64,000 nt of DNA from Stemphylium vesicarium (Eukaryota > Ascomycota > Dothideomycetes > Pleosporales > Pleosporaceae), in the NCBI GenBank assembly GCA_004380135.1, contig QXCR01000128.1, positions 1 through 64,000 of the forward strand, read 5' to 3'. The notes below the pieces were generated by a model. It was not told where the DNA came from, made no database searches, and saw nothing but the letters and a program-made list of their open reading frames with translations. A program made the position numbers and the translations under genes. Shown here one piece after another: positions 40,576 through 52,455 of the stretch; the stretch's first letter is position 1, and each line of letters opens with the position of its first letter.

Positions 40576-42087
40576 ATGTCCTACTACAACGACGCGTCGT
40601 GGAACACACCCGCTCCTGGCCGCCAGCAGTCATACGAGCAGCCGCCACCACCTTCGCGATCAGGTACCGGTCCAATGGGCTATAACGGCGCAGGTGCAGC
40701 CATTCACATGGATATAGGCACAAGCTCTACTGTTAACAGCGAGGTCGCCAATGCCTACGCTTCCCAGTTTGAGGGTACGTTGCAGCACCTTTTCGGTCGA
40801 CTTGGTCCTGGCAGTGTCGTCTTGGGCGCTCAATGCGACAAACGTGGCAGTGACAGGCACAGACGTGGATATTATGCATCGAGAGCACGAACGCTAACAC
40901 CACGACAGAGGTCGACCGCGCCCTCGAGAACCTCGCCAAGAGCGGAAAGCCCTTTGGCCCTGGATTCCCGCCCACCCCCATGGGCAATGCCCGCCGCGAG
41001 TCCATGCCCATGATGGGAGGTGGTCCTCGCCCATACCCCGACTACGGTATGCAGCACACGATCATCATCCTTACTTACCCACCCATACTGACACCCCACC
41101 AGAGCAACAACAGCGCATGGGCGGCCCCCAGCGCCATCACTCGGTCAGCGAGTACGACGGCTCCCGCTCCCACTCGGCGTCCAACGTGCAGGGCTTCTAC
41201 CAGAACCAGCGCTATGCGCCCCGACCCAACGACGCGGACCAGATGGCACAGGCGAAGCGGCGGATGGCGGCTCAGCGAGAGCGTGAGCTGCGCAACTACC
41301 ACCAGGAGCAGCAATACCACAGAAGTAAGGACTCGGAATCTGGGCAACAATAGTAGCAGGACAGCTGGTTGACTAGGGTAATACAGACGTTTCAGGCTCA
41401 GGCTCCAAGTCGGACCGCTCCATGAGCCCCAATGCCATGAATGAAGATGAGCGCCGCGAACTCATCGCCCGCCAGCACCGTGCTTTGTATGGCGAGACCT
41501 CCACCCTGTACAACAACAACCCCACCTCGAGCCAGGACGTTCGCGTTCAGACGTCGGGCGCCGGTCGTGGTCCGTCTCCCCTCGCCTTTGACCCCTTCGG
41601 CATGCAGGCCCAGAATGTTGCCGGCGAGGGCTCCGTCCAGATGCCGCCGCGCGACAAGGACGTCGCTGGTGGCCCCCAAGACGCTCGTGTCAACAGCACC
41701 TCATCACCGTCGACGGCCCAGAACGCTGCTTTCAACCTGTTTGACGCTCAGCAAGCCAGCCGAACTTCCAACTCGTCGCCTGGTGGCTCTCCTCCTGTGC
41801 CGGGACAAAATGCCAACGGCTCCGGTGTGGCCCCCATTGGCACACGTCCACAGAACCAGAACCTGCAGCAACCCGGCGGCACTGCTCTAGGCAAGCGTAC
41901 AAACTCGCCTCTGCCGTCGCCTCTGGGCTACAACTCGTACAATGCTAGCGAGCAGAACAACATGGCGACTACATCTGCTGCTATGAATCCTTCTTCTACT
42001 ATTACTGACAAGGGCGTTGGTATTTGGAACAATGGACCCTGGAGCAACACTCCCACGCAGGGCGTGCAGGCGTCAGTCTGGGGTTAG
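40576..42087 (+). CDS. Low-complexity conserved fungal protein (Gln/Ser/Pro-rich)
   Basis: Four exons (40576-40774, 40909-41046, 41103-41324, 41396-42087), all in phase 1, encode 416 aa. The introns are 134, 56 and 71 bp. The protein starts MSYYNDASWNTPAPGRQQSY and has a short helical block (NAYASQFEEVDRALENLAKS, then GKPFGPGFPP), RRESMPMM, a basic helix AQAKRRMAAQRERELRNYHQ, and ERRELIARQHRALYG. The rest is Ser/Asn/Gln/Pro-rich and probably disordered, ending GVQASVWG. The exons join with full phase consistency, and the conserved blocks lie on either side of junctions, so the model is reliable although the function is unknown. Disorder with short basic helices suggests a nuclear or RNA-associated scaffold, but this is inference only. 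Confidence 0.8.
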
Positions 42088-42814
42088 AAAACGGAGTTTT
42101 GATTTGGGAGATATGATGCACATGCGGAGTTTCTGCATTTCAGGTGTCCGGGCATACTGTGTCGGTCTTTCAACTACTACCATAGGCGGTGCAGGTCAAG
42201 GGGTGGTTGGCGAATATTTCCTGTGGGTTCGAGGTGCACTTTCGGCATGCCCACTCACGTCTTTGGGTCTTGCTGAAGATAATATACCTTTTCACGGGCG
42301 GTTATATGGGTGTTTGCTGGCAGGTTCTAGGGTTGGCATCGGTTCATGGGGCTTGCGGGAGTTTGCTTGGGATGTCTTGCTATTATCGGTTGCTAGCTTT
42401 TCGGATCTGGTCAAGAGCATCTGCATCAACGAGCGGCAGGCATGGTACTGCACTGCCTCGATGATCTTGGGATGCTATGAGGGCTGGTACATCTAACGGA
42501 ACGGTCTAATGGGAAAAGTGGTTTGGGACGACGTTTGCTGTGATTCCACCGTGTCCAAAAAAATTAAAGGCGTCCTTGCGACCTGCCTGTTTCAGGGTAA
42601 CGGCTGCCGGTGGGAGGGAGCTAGCACGTGACCCTTGCTAGCGTAGTCGCAAGCGAGATCAGGGTTAGCGCGCCGCGGCAACCCCAGCTCCAGAATCGTG
42701 GCCTTTGGGAACTGTCGAGCGACTATCACCAGCAGCTTCCACGACATCTCTCATCACCCTCACCCACACCCACACCCCATCCATCTCGCACCGGTTACCG
42801 CTCACATCGCCCAT
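42088..42814. other. Intergenic region
   Basis: The region holds the 3' flank of the preceding gene (long open but non-protein-like frames to 42496) and the promoter and 5' leader of the Sec61-beta gene, with CACACCC/CCATCC-rich sequence just upstream of the ATG. Confidence 0.45.
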
Positions 42815-43530
42815 CATGGTCAGTCACACCTTTTTCGAGTTCGTCGGAAGCCATTGGATGCTAGCCAAGACACGTTGCTTGCAGCACGGGAACATGCGAC
42901 AGGAGAAGGCGATGAGTTGCAAATGAAGGCGGCTGGCTACTCTTGCTGCCTGTATTCGCTGTATTACACAATTCAACAGCCCCCTAGAGCTGCAACACGT
43001 GCGCAACAAATGCCTTTCCAAGACATCCAGATTCCGACTTGCCAAACCTCAGCATATCCAAAGACGATGACCACTAACTGGAACCACAGTCTGCTGCACG
43101 CGCTACCTCCCCCAACACCGCCTCTTCAGGCTCAACAACGGCGCGTCCTGCGTCGCCAAAGCCCCCGGGTGGCCCCGCAACCGTCATGCGAAGGAAGGCG
43201 GCCGCCGACCGCGCTGAGAAGACTGCCAACCTCCGACCAAGCAGCACAAGGGCGGCAGGTGCTGGTGGCAGCTCAAGCACTATGCTGAGTGAGTGCCGAA
43301 ATATCCCAAGGGTTGAGCCCTTTTTTCTAGGACTCTTTGCTAACTTAGCCAGGACTGTACACTGATGAGTCTCCCGGACTCAAGGTCGACCCTGTCGTGG
43401 TCATGACCCTATCCGTCGTCTTCATCTTCAGCGTTGTCGCTCTGCACGGCATGTACTCCCATTTGCTCACGTCAACCATATCTAACAGCCAGCAGTCATC
43501 GCCAAGGTCATGCGCCGATTCTCCGCATAA
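42815..43530 (+). CDS. Sec61-beta subunit of the ER translocon
   Basis: Four exons (42815-42817, 43090-43288, 43353-43448, 43496-43530) encode 110 aa, the normal size of fungal Sec61-beta (yeast Sbh1). It is a tail-anchored ER protein of the Sec61 channel for co-translational import. Exon 2 encodes the disordered cytosolic part: SAARATSPNTASSGSTTARP, ASPKPPGGPATVMRRKAAAD and SSTRAAGAGGSSSTML, near-identical in style to orthologues. Exon 3 encodes LYTDESPGLKVDPVVVM and the membrane anchor TLSVVFIFSVVALH. Exon 4 encodes VIAKVMRRFSA. Exon 1 contributes the ATG alone. The last intron (43449-43495) begins with GC instead of GT; no GT alternative keeps the frame. Intron 1 is 272 bp, intron 2 is 64 bp. 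Confidence 0.93.
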
Positions 43531-44047
43531 GCGAATCCACCCTCTTGCCATTTTCTCTTACCTTCGATCGATTCCCCATCTTGAGGTGGGCGCTTCTCAG
43601 CGACGACCTCCACAATTCCCTCACTCGATTTGCGATTAGCCGTGTCCGTTTTCATTGACTGTATTCGGACCAAGGCAGGACTATGGAGAGCATGAAACAA
43701 CTGGAAAAGCACTATTACCCATGATATTACCACGACTATTCGGGGGCGAGCAGGACAGTGGCACGCTCGTATGGTTAGGATTGCTAGTTTTGCTTGTATA
43801 ATAGGTTCGCATTTGAATGAGGAGCTTTGTTCTACATTCTGTAGTTTCCGTGAATTGCCCCGCCGCAGCTCGTCCAAGCCAGACCACCATTAGTTTCTTG
43901 GCCTGGAGAGTATGCATATTCTACAACTAACAATGTCCAGTTTTGAGACTATTCTATGTGCCGTACAGCTGTCGCCAGCGCTGAACCATGCCGAAAAATT
44001 AAAACCAAAACTTGCAAAAGGGGTATTGTAACAATGCTTCAAATAGC
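43531..44047. other. Convergent intergenic region
   Basis: This is the 3' flank shared by the plus-strand Sec61-beta gene and the minus-strand PTH11-like gene. No further gene is seen. Confidence 0.5.
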
Positions 44048-45555
44048 TCAGACGACGCGACTTGCCCGATCAACTTCTATTTTGAATTCTTCCTTCTTCC
44101 CAATGACCAACTTTGCCCCGTTTGCACCGCTTGGTCCAGCGCCTCGTTGCACTTCTGCCTGGGTGAAGCTCATACTCCTCTCTCCCACCCAGACCTCTGC
44201 CTCGTGCCCGCGATACATGTGCGCAGGGCGAAAATGCTCGTCTGCCGTCATTAACATTGGGCCTTGGGACGACGGACTTCCAGACTGAGTTGGTTCCAGA
44301 GAGCTCGAATGTCGATGCTCCGGTATGGACTGTTTGCTACCTCGGCGGGAGGGTAGGTTCTCCATCAAGTAAGACTCGGAGATGTTGTCTCTCGCATTCC
44401 TCGTAAGTCGCCGAGGAGGTGGAACGGAGCTGGCATTCGAGCTGGCCGTTTGTTGGGTTGCAGAACGGTGTGAACTGCCGTAGTGTTTGTAACTCGCCAC
44501 ATATTCCTTTTCAAATGGCTTCAAGAACGGCCCCATGCCTGTTATGGTGCTACTCATGATCGCGTAGCCCATCTGCCATTGTGTAGCTACCACATACACG
44601 AACGTGTCCGACCCGGTAATGCGCTCGCGAAGATAGTAGAGTCGAACGCTGGCAATTGCTATTACTGGTAGACGAGCACTGAATGCAAAAATGACGAGGA
44701 ACTTCGCGGAGCGGCGCATCTGGAGGGAATAGACTAGCTGAATCGCAGTCGTGAAGATAAGGAATTCGGTAATGATGTCGAGGTTACCTATTGCAAGCCA
44801 TTTCGGCCACTAAGAACACCATTAGCCATGTCTGAGATCTGATCATCTCAACTATACATACTCTATTGGTGCAATTGTCAGGGTTCGTATATCTTTGCGC
44901 CGGGTTGCATGGTATCGCGACGAGTATGACTGACACCAACGCCCATACACATGACAATGCCAGAATCGTCCATGATACAATGCGATGCGCGCCTCCAGGC
45001 GACAGCCGTAGGTAGAGGGACAAAACCGACAGTTTCGAGGCGAGTATCACGAAGATGTATAGAATTTGAGTCGCGAAACCTTCCTATTCGAATGGTCAGT
45101 TGTGGTTTCTGTGGGCCTTCACGGCGCGGCTGCCCTGAGAACGTTCGTAGGATGCACGGAGCCGATACCCTGGCGCGGATCTAAAAGCATCGTGGAAAGT
45201 CAAAACCGACTTACCCTCCCCAGTCTCTCGAGCTGCGATAAAGGTACACCGTCCTGGGGTGCTCCTAGGCCCAGGTTGACAAGATGTAAGATGATGCCCG
45301 TCTGCACTGTGTCTAGTAGCGTCGCTACCGAGAGCCACCAGTCTAAACACGCGATTTCTCAGTACACTCTCTTTCTCTCACATGCAGTAAGTACTCACCA
45401 TCAGATCTCCACTCCCTCGACTGCCATCGTAGCCAGACTCGGATCAGAAAGCATGACCAGAGAAAGGCCAGTACTGCAGCGCCGGTCACAACGATGAGAC
45501 CCCTCTTGTCATGCGCTGTTATAACATACGGCGGAGGGATCACCTCTCCCGCCAT
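44048..45555 (-). CDS. PTH11/SAT4-type rhodopsin-domain membrane protein
   Basis: Four exons (45399-45555, 45215-45342, 44862-45083, 44048-44809) join in frame to 422 aa; the introns are 56, 131 and 52 bp. Seven membrane segments are predicted: TM1 GLIVVTGAAVLAFLWSCFLI, then WWLSVATLLDTVQTGIILHL, GFATQILYIFVILASKLSVL, IVSWTILALSCVWALVSVIL, LDIITEFLIFTTAIQLVYSL, FLVIFAFSARLPVIAIASV, and a last one near YVVATQWQMGYAIMSSTITG. CNPAQRYTNPDNCTNR after TM4 carries the Cys pair typical of the fungal rhodopsin (SAT4/DUF3328-unrelated, PTH11-like) domain. Pth11 of rice blast is a non-canonical GPCR for surface sensing; most relatives are uncharacterised. The C-terminal 140 aa are Ser/Arg-rich and cytoplasmic. 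An in-frame ATG five codons upstream (45570) is equally possible as start. Confidence 0.88.
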
Positions 45556-46764
45556 GAAGGAACAAATCAAACAACGACAGGCGACGGCGCGGCGAGGAGA
45601 AAGCCATAAAATGATCGCAAATGCGCGACGCGGCAGCAGGATGGCTTGGGCTCTATACCTACTGCTGGATCCCGAAATCTCGCAATCCCCTCCAGATGGT
45701 TGATACCAATGATGATCCCAGTCGAGTGACAGCCACTGCGGACCTAGCTCCCTTTCTTACTCCTTGCATGCTTGGTACTCGTCGCTTACGGGCAGGACCG
45801 AATAGATCCCGTGGACACGACGGTTTGTTGAAAGAGGGCTTGTCATGCTAAGCACGCCATGGCCAAATCTCTAACGCGTAGTAGCTGCTGGCGTCAGCCT
45901 GCGTACCGCAAGGGAGTGGCACCGTGTTCTGCGGCATGTCCACCGCATCTTGCTATACGCTGGGATGTGCCAGCCTCTTAGCCTCGCGTTGCTATACTCT
46001 GCGGTAATGAATTGCTCCAACTTACCACTCCCACGGGTTTCTTCCGCCGGCTGTCCGTCTACACGCGCGTTTTTAACCACCGCTAGGACACACAGAGTGA
46101 TCACAAAACATGAAAAATCTTACGACCACCCGCTCGCCAATCTCAAGATGCCGTTGCGACGCTTTGCAGCCCAACAGACGATCCAGACCTAAATCTTCCG
46201 TTTCTCTCTTATGAGTTCCGTCTCCCGCTAGGCCTTGTTTCGCCACTTGCTCTCCTCTGATACGAGCCGCGGCAGCTGCAGCTGCAATCAATCCACGACT
46301 CCTGCATCAAAAGCCAAGGGTTCGGCTGCACTAGAGCCCCAGATGAGGAAGCGGGCCGCGTAGTGACAGGGTTCACACCGAAAGGGCCGATTGGGCCTCG
46401 AACCATACATCGGCATTGGAGCCCATGTGAGCATCGCCGCGACGATCCTGTTGGCTCACTGGTGCTGCTATTGCTCCGGCGCACCTGTGAACCCTGACCC
46501 GCGTGAGAATATCATCGCGGCGGGTGTAAGATGAGGTTAGTGGCCCACACCGTGGAAGCGGCAGCCAGAGCATCTGGCATCGGCAGGGTGAGCCCATTTC
46601 ACTAATGCCAGCAAGGCTTGTGTTCCCATGCGGGTATCCTTTTTCTTTTACTTCTACCGCAACGTTTCGCCTGTTCTTGGTTCCTGTTTCCTGGGTCACC
46701 TCCTTTCTAAGTTTATCCGTGGCGCTGCGTTCCTGCAGTCTTGCGGCGTACGTGTTCGTCGATC
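45556..46764. other. Divergent intergenic region, 1.2 kb
   Basis: The region lies between divergent membrane-protein genes, so it contains both promoters. No protein-coding, RNA or repeat feature stands out; open frames are short and compositionally poor. Confidence 0.45.
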
Positions 46765-48540
46765 ATGGCTGCTTACGATAGTCAACCATTCGGTGCTATG
46801 GATAAGCAGACTGCGCTTGAGTCGCGAGCGCATCAACCAGGATTTGATGATGATGGCGAGAGCGAAGAGTATCATGAGTCTCTTAGGGGATATACCAGGG
46901 CGGATCGCGCCGACATGTCGCGCATGGGCAAGGTGCAGGAGTTGAAGAGGAACTATCGCCCGCTGTCTGCCCTCGCATTTACCGTCATCCTACAAGGCAC
47001 ATGGGAGGTTCTCCTGACGTGAGTAGCAACAGAATTATTTCGATGAATGTGAATTAATAGTCACAGTGCCACCTACCAGGGACTCGTCGATGGAGGACCT
47101 GCGGGTCTCATCTGGAGTTTCGTATGGACCTGGTTCGGCTTCAGCACCGTCATGCTGTCGCTAGCTGAGATGGCCTCCATGGCACCAACAGCCGGCGGAC
47201 AGTACCACTGGGTCTCCGAGTTCTCACCTCCCAGCGTCCAGAAGCCGTTCAGTTACTTCATCGGATGGATGTCTACACTATCATGGCAGGCCGGTACTGC
47301 ATCTGGACCATTCCTCGTTGGCACACTTATCCAATCCTCCGTCATCGTCATGTACCCCGACTACGCCCCGACGAACTGGCAAGGAACACTCATGGTCATC
47401 GCTGTGACCCTTCTGGTCTGGGTGCTGAACATTTGGGGTTCCAAGTTCATGCCAGTATTCCAAAATATCATGTTGGTTGTCCACGTGTTCGGTTTCTTGG
47501 CTATCATCATCGTCTTCTGGGTCTTGTCGCCTAGGGCCACCGCAGAAGTGACCTTTACCCAGTTCACTAACGGTGGAAACTGGAGTTCTACCGGGTTGAC
47601 TCTTATGGTAGGCCAGATCTCCGCCATCTATGCTTGCATCTGTACGTCCCCCTCTATCCTGTGCAGTCTACCGCAATCCTAACAGCAACTGCAGGTTCTG
47701 ACTCCGCCGCTCACATGGCCGAAGAGATCAAGGACGCTGGCAAGACTGTTCCTCGCGCCATGATTGGCGCCTATCTCATGAACGGCTCTCTCGGCATAAT
47801 CTTCCTCATCAGCTACATGTTCATGATCACCGATGTCGATGCTGCTCTCAACGACGCGACCGGCTACCCACACATGTGGGTCTTTGGCCAAGCCGTATCT
47901 GCTGGCGGCGTTGTGGCTCTAAACACCATCCCTACCGTCCTCATCTTTGCGGGTACTCTGACTTTCAACTTGTCGACTTCGCGCCAGACATGGGCGTTTG
48001 CGAGAGATCAGGGGCTGCCATTTAGCAAATGGATCGGCCATGTGGACCCCAAGTTGCAGGTTCCAGCTAATGCCGTTACGGTCACTTGTCTCATCACCAT
48101 TGCGCTGAGCCTCATCAACATTGGCTCGGATGACGCTTTCAACGCTAGTACGTGCACTCTGCCTGACATTATCTTCATCCTAGCTTTGCTAACCATCCCC
48201 AGTTATTTCGCTCAACGTAGTCGCCTTAATGATCACGTACATGTTCTCTATCGGCGCCGTTCTCTACCGTCGCATCCGACACCCCGAGCTCCTTCCCACT
48301 TGCCGCTGGTCCCTGGGCAAATGGGGTGTTCCTATCAACGTCGGTGGTGTATTGTACGCTAGTCACGCATTCTTCTGGTGTTTCTGGCCCGAGGCCACTC
48401 CCGTTGAGTTGAGCTCATTCAACTGGGCTGTGGTCATGTTCGTAGGTGTGGGCGTACTGTGCTTAATCGATTATGTTATCAGGGGTAGGAAGCAATACAA
48501 GGGACCTGTGGTGCTTGTCGATGGCTTCAAGGGAGAATGA
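46765..48540 (+). CDS. APC-family amino-acid/choline/GABA-type permease
   Basis: Four exons (46765-47018, 47067-47641, 47695-48147, 48203-48540) encode 539 aa; introns are 48, 53 and 55 bp. It has a cytoplasmic N-terminus of about 70 aa, followed by about twelve membrane segments. Family marks include LKRNYRPLSALAFTVILQGT, VDGGPAGLIWSFVWTWFG, LAEMASMAPTAGGQYHWVSE, WMSTLSWQAG, the H/D segment SDSAAHMAEEIKDAGKTVPR, TSRQTWAFARDQGLPFSKWI, and FSIGAVLYRRIRHPELLPTC with RWSLGKWG. This is the fungal amino-acid/polyamine/organocation group that includes the yeast choline carrier Hnm1 and GABA permease Uga4. The substrate cannot be told from sequence alone. It probably sits in the plasma membrane and imports a nitrogen compound with protons. 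Confidence 0.92.
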
Positions 48541-49323
48541 CTCTTGGACCGTCGGGGGAGGCCAGCAGCTGAAGAAGGGGTTGATGGTGAAGATGCGGAG
48601 TTGTTGGACTTTGAGGGTAATAGATCTGACGATGGCGATGAAGATTGAATAGAGATTGTTTCTGATGCAAAATGGGCAGATCATGCTCATGACTGGTTTG
48701 CAAGTGCTGACGCTCTCGTGTTCCTTACGTTACGAGATCGGGCTTTGAGGATCCGATATCCTTGCAATCTCGATAGTCTTTGAAGTATGCGGGGCTTTGG
48801 TCATACGCGACGCGTATCCACAGCCTAAAAAGATGATAGATATCAATCGGACACCCGAGTCCCGGATTGCGAATACGGGGTAGTTTGGAGAAGAAGCGGT
48901 GAAGTGGAGGACTCGAAACAGAATGCAGCAGATAATAGGCTATTGCGATGGTTGTTGAGGCGTGGCCTTGAATGCAAGTCTTGGCAGACATTGAAGCGTG
49001 ATAAGCGCGTGATGGCTAGGTGGGGCATCAGATAAAATTTGCACCGGATATTTCTCGGATCTGATAAGATGCGCTGCTTTCCACCAATCGCATCTGCAAG
49101 ACTCGAGTTCGCGACGACGGTGGATCGCTCTTGGAGTAGAGTGTATCCGGAGATGTTGACATTGGCTGTTTATCCGATGTCGGTGAAGTGTGCATGTGGT
49201 GCGCTGGTAGCAATAAGAAGCAAGCGTCCTGCTGCACAAGTTTAATCTAATCAGATCATCTTACCTTCATCCCGCCCATCCTACACCCCCACGACCCCTC
49301 CGTTATCAGATCAAATCTTCACA
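48541..49323. other. Intergenic region
   Basis: The region holds the 3' flank of the permease and the promoter of the oxidoreductase. The minus-strand frames at 48725-49239 show no domain and are rejected as genes. Confidence 0.45.
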
Positions 49324-50793
49324 ATGAGGCTTCAAGGCGTCACGGATACCCTGGGCAACGTCAGTCTATCCGGGCCACACCGCGTCCTTGTCGTCGGATG
49401 CGCATACGGCGGTATTTCTGCCGTCGTCAACCTGGTCGACTACGCCCAGGGCAAAGCACGACAGAGTGTGTACCCAGGTCCAGACTTCAAGGGCACACGG
49501 AGTAGGAGAGGTGTTGAAATTACAGTCATCGATGAGCGCGATGGTTATTGTGCGTCATTTCCCCCCACTAACCGAGGCTCGATATCTTTGCATCGACCGA
49601 CCCCACTACCCTTATCGCTTTTTTTCGATCTTGGGACTAATGCTTGAGTCTCTGCAGTCCACTCGGTTGGCGCGCCGCTCGCACATGTCACGCCCAAGTA
49701 CACAAATCATATGTGGAAGAGGTTCAGCCATCTGAATGAGCTGAAGCACTCGAATTTGCACTTCAAGCATGGAAGTGTCAAGAACATCAACCCTGAAGCC
49801 AAGGTTGCTGAGTGGTGCGACCGCAATGGTCAGACGCAACAACAGGCTTACGACTACCTTGTCATGGCCACTGGGCTGAAGAGGCCGTTCCCTGCTGTGC
49901 CAAAGTCTGGAAGCTACGAGGAGTACCAACGAGATGGAAAGGTGTTTATCGAGAAGATTACTGGCGGAGACCCGTCCAAGTGTGAGGGAAGGAGAGTAGT
50001 CGTCATCGGCGCTGGTGCCGTAGGAGTCGAGTTTGCCGCTGAGATTAAGACCCATTACCCACAGATCGCCGTCACACTAGTACACTCGAGGAGCGAAGTT
50101 CTTTCGTCAGAGCCGCTGCCCTCAGATGTAAAGGAGCGCGCAAAGATCCTCCTCGAGGAAGAAGGTGTTACCCTGCGCATGGGCAACCGTGCCACCATCA
50201 CAGAGCTGCCTCATGGCCAATATACCGTCACACTCGCCAACAACGAGACATTAACAGCAGACTTCGTTATCGACTCGACCCAAAAAGGTTCACCAACCAC
50301 CCACGTCCTACCCTCAGCGTGCCTCAACGCAAACAAGGAGGTCATGGTCCACCAATCTCTCATGTTCAAAGATACAATCGCAAACGCATCTTCCCACTTC
50401 GGTGTCGGCGACGTAATCGCCTGGTCTGGCATCAAGCGCGCAGGCAGCGCAACAGTCATGGGCCAGGCCGCCGCTCAAAACATCTACTCCGCCATCCTCA
50501 ACTCCGAACTCCCTCCCTCATCCGAACAATACGCCACCTCTGAGCTACCAGCATGGGACGCCGTCATCGGTCTGGCTGTTGGAAAGCAATGCCTGACATA
50601 CGACCCAAAGAACGGTATCAAGTATGGTGTTGAGGTCATGAAGGGCTACTTTGGCGAGGATCTGGGCTGGGCGGCTAACTTGAAGTATCTTGGTTTGACG
50701 GATGTCGTGGAGAGAGCGGATAGCCCTGTTGAAGAGGTCGAGGCGACGAAGATGGCTGAGGTGGGCATTAAGCCTGTGAGCGCGCAGGCATAA
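49324..50793 (+). CDS. FAD/NAD(P)-dependent oxidoreductase, AIF/AMID-like
   Basis: Two exons (49324-49549 and 49658-50793) with a 108-bp intron encode 453 aa. The pyridine nucleotide-disulfide oxidoreductase fold is shown by an N-terminal FAD-binding motif VLVVGCAYGGISAVVNLVDY, the exon junction in the first Rossmann fold (ITVIDERDGY/FHSVGAPLA), YDYLVMATGLKRPFP, a second Rossmann motif for NAD(P)H (VVVIGAGAVGVEFAAEIKTH), and GVGDVIAWSGIKRAGSATVM near the C-terminal FAD site. There is no CxxC redox-active pair, so it is not a thioredoxin- or glutathione-reductase. It groups with AIF-like or AMID-type NADH:quinone oxidoreductases. The first glycine motif has Cys-Ala in place of the second Gly, a mild deviation. 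No membrane anchor or clear targeting signal is seen. Confidence 0.9.
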
Positions 50794-52455
50794 GCGATTA
50801 AATTTTGTGGACAAGAGTCTACTTTGGCGTTATGTTTCTGGGGAGTTGATCTAACATGAGCAATCTGATCCTTCTACTTTGCTGAACACGTATCCCGATG
50901 AGTGCAGTTAATGAACCGGATGAATGATATCCTGTGAGTTTAGCTCTAGACCCAGGCGTCAGGGTCACGATGATGAGTGCCGACTGCAGAATGCTACGTG
51001 TCTGCATCCACCTCTACGTTGGCGTGCAGTCTTTCCGTGTTGCGGGGTTGGAACATAAGCTTCGCATCTCAGCCACAACACTTCATGGCCCCATCTATAC
51101 GACATCGAACAAAAGAACTACTGAAGATGAGGGAGGGTTTGCGAAACTAAAGAGAGACAGAAGGTATGAGGAAATATGCGAGATTCTTAGTTCGTGAATT
51201 TAGCGTTTAGGTGGATTTGTCAGTATGCCAGCATGACGACTTCGTGAGGCCGTAAAATAGTCACACCGCTCATTGAGACGCAAGGCCCAGAGAAACTAGC
51301 CTGCCAAAGAGATGTGATTGCTGGAAGATACCCTTTGTTGACCATTGTCTTCTTTGGAAAGCTGTTGGGAACGTGTAAATGTCCAATAAATGCGCCATCA
51401 GGGTGGAAAAGCAGAGTGGTTGAGACGCGTAAAGTTTATGGGGAGCCGGGAGGGATCCATGAATTGATGGGTGGAATAGAGAGCTGCATTTGGAGTGGTT
51501 CCTCTGTCGTTGGTCACGACAGCCCGGAGCTGAGCGGCTGCTGCAAATCCTCGTATAGTCCCGAGGATCGCGAACGGCTACGCAAGCGGTCGATGGAGGA
51601 CTGCCCAGGTGCGAACGCGAGACGCGGCTGGGAATAGAGTGCGCTAAGGGGGGTGGAGCGCGCTAAACCTCATGCCGATGCCGTTTTCTGCACGTTGACT
51701 GACGTGCATAGTGCATGATGCACCATGCATCTCAAGATACCTCGCCTGACCATATCACAGGTCATCTCATCTCATCTTCCTCGACCAGCAGCAAACCTCC
51801 AGAGGACCTGGAGTACATCATTGCGGAGTGTTGGGGTCATCCTCGCACCGGGGATGTTCGCCACGCCGTTTGTTCGTCCCGTTTCCAATTTCCCGCACAG
51901 CCCGGTGTTCCGAGAAAGGGGCCACAGTGGCCATAGAACGACTGCCCCTTGACGATAATCGCGATTGACGCCTTCTTGTCACGGCGTATCGTTGTCTTAG
52001 CCTCTCACATGGGCTGCCCAGGTGTAGAAGACAAGATGCTGAAGACTCGTGAAGGGGATGCCACGCGCACGCTCAATCGATAGCTATTCCACTACAACCG
52101 CTGCGCCTGGTCAACCCGCATTTCGGAAAGGTTCCAGACGTTCTAGAAGCGGCCGCTAGCTCATTTCCGCATATTTTGGATGTGAATGTCTGTTCGCATG
52201 CTGGCTGATGCGGCAAGTGGCTTCTCGTAGTAGCACAGCTAGGCATCCAGAATGATTCGTATCCCATCCCGAGGTCCCCAGTAATGTCTCCATCTCTTAC
52301 GCACTGTCTTCACTTCCTCAATTCCGCCCTGTTTTGATGCGCGCACTCTTTGTGACAACATCACTACATCCTAACATAAATCGCGCGTCCAGCACTGCAC
52401 ATACCAGCATACGCACAGTCGGTCCGAGTCAGTACACCCCGGCTTCGCATACACC
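50794..52455. other. 1.66-kb intergenic region
   Basis: No gene is identified on either strand. A self-complementary GTGCATGATGCAC occurs at about 51711-51723. The short ORFs at 50934-51197, 51314-51637 and 51715-51952 have no supporting features. Confidence 0.45.
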
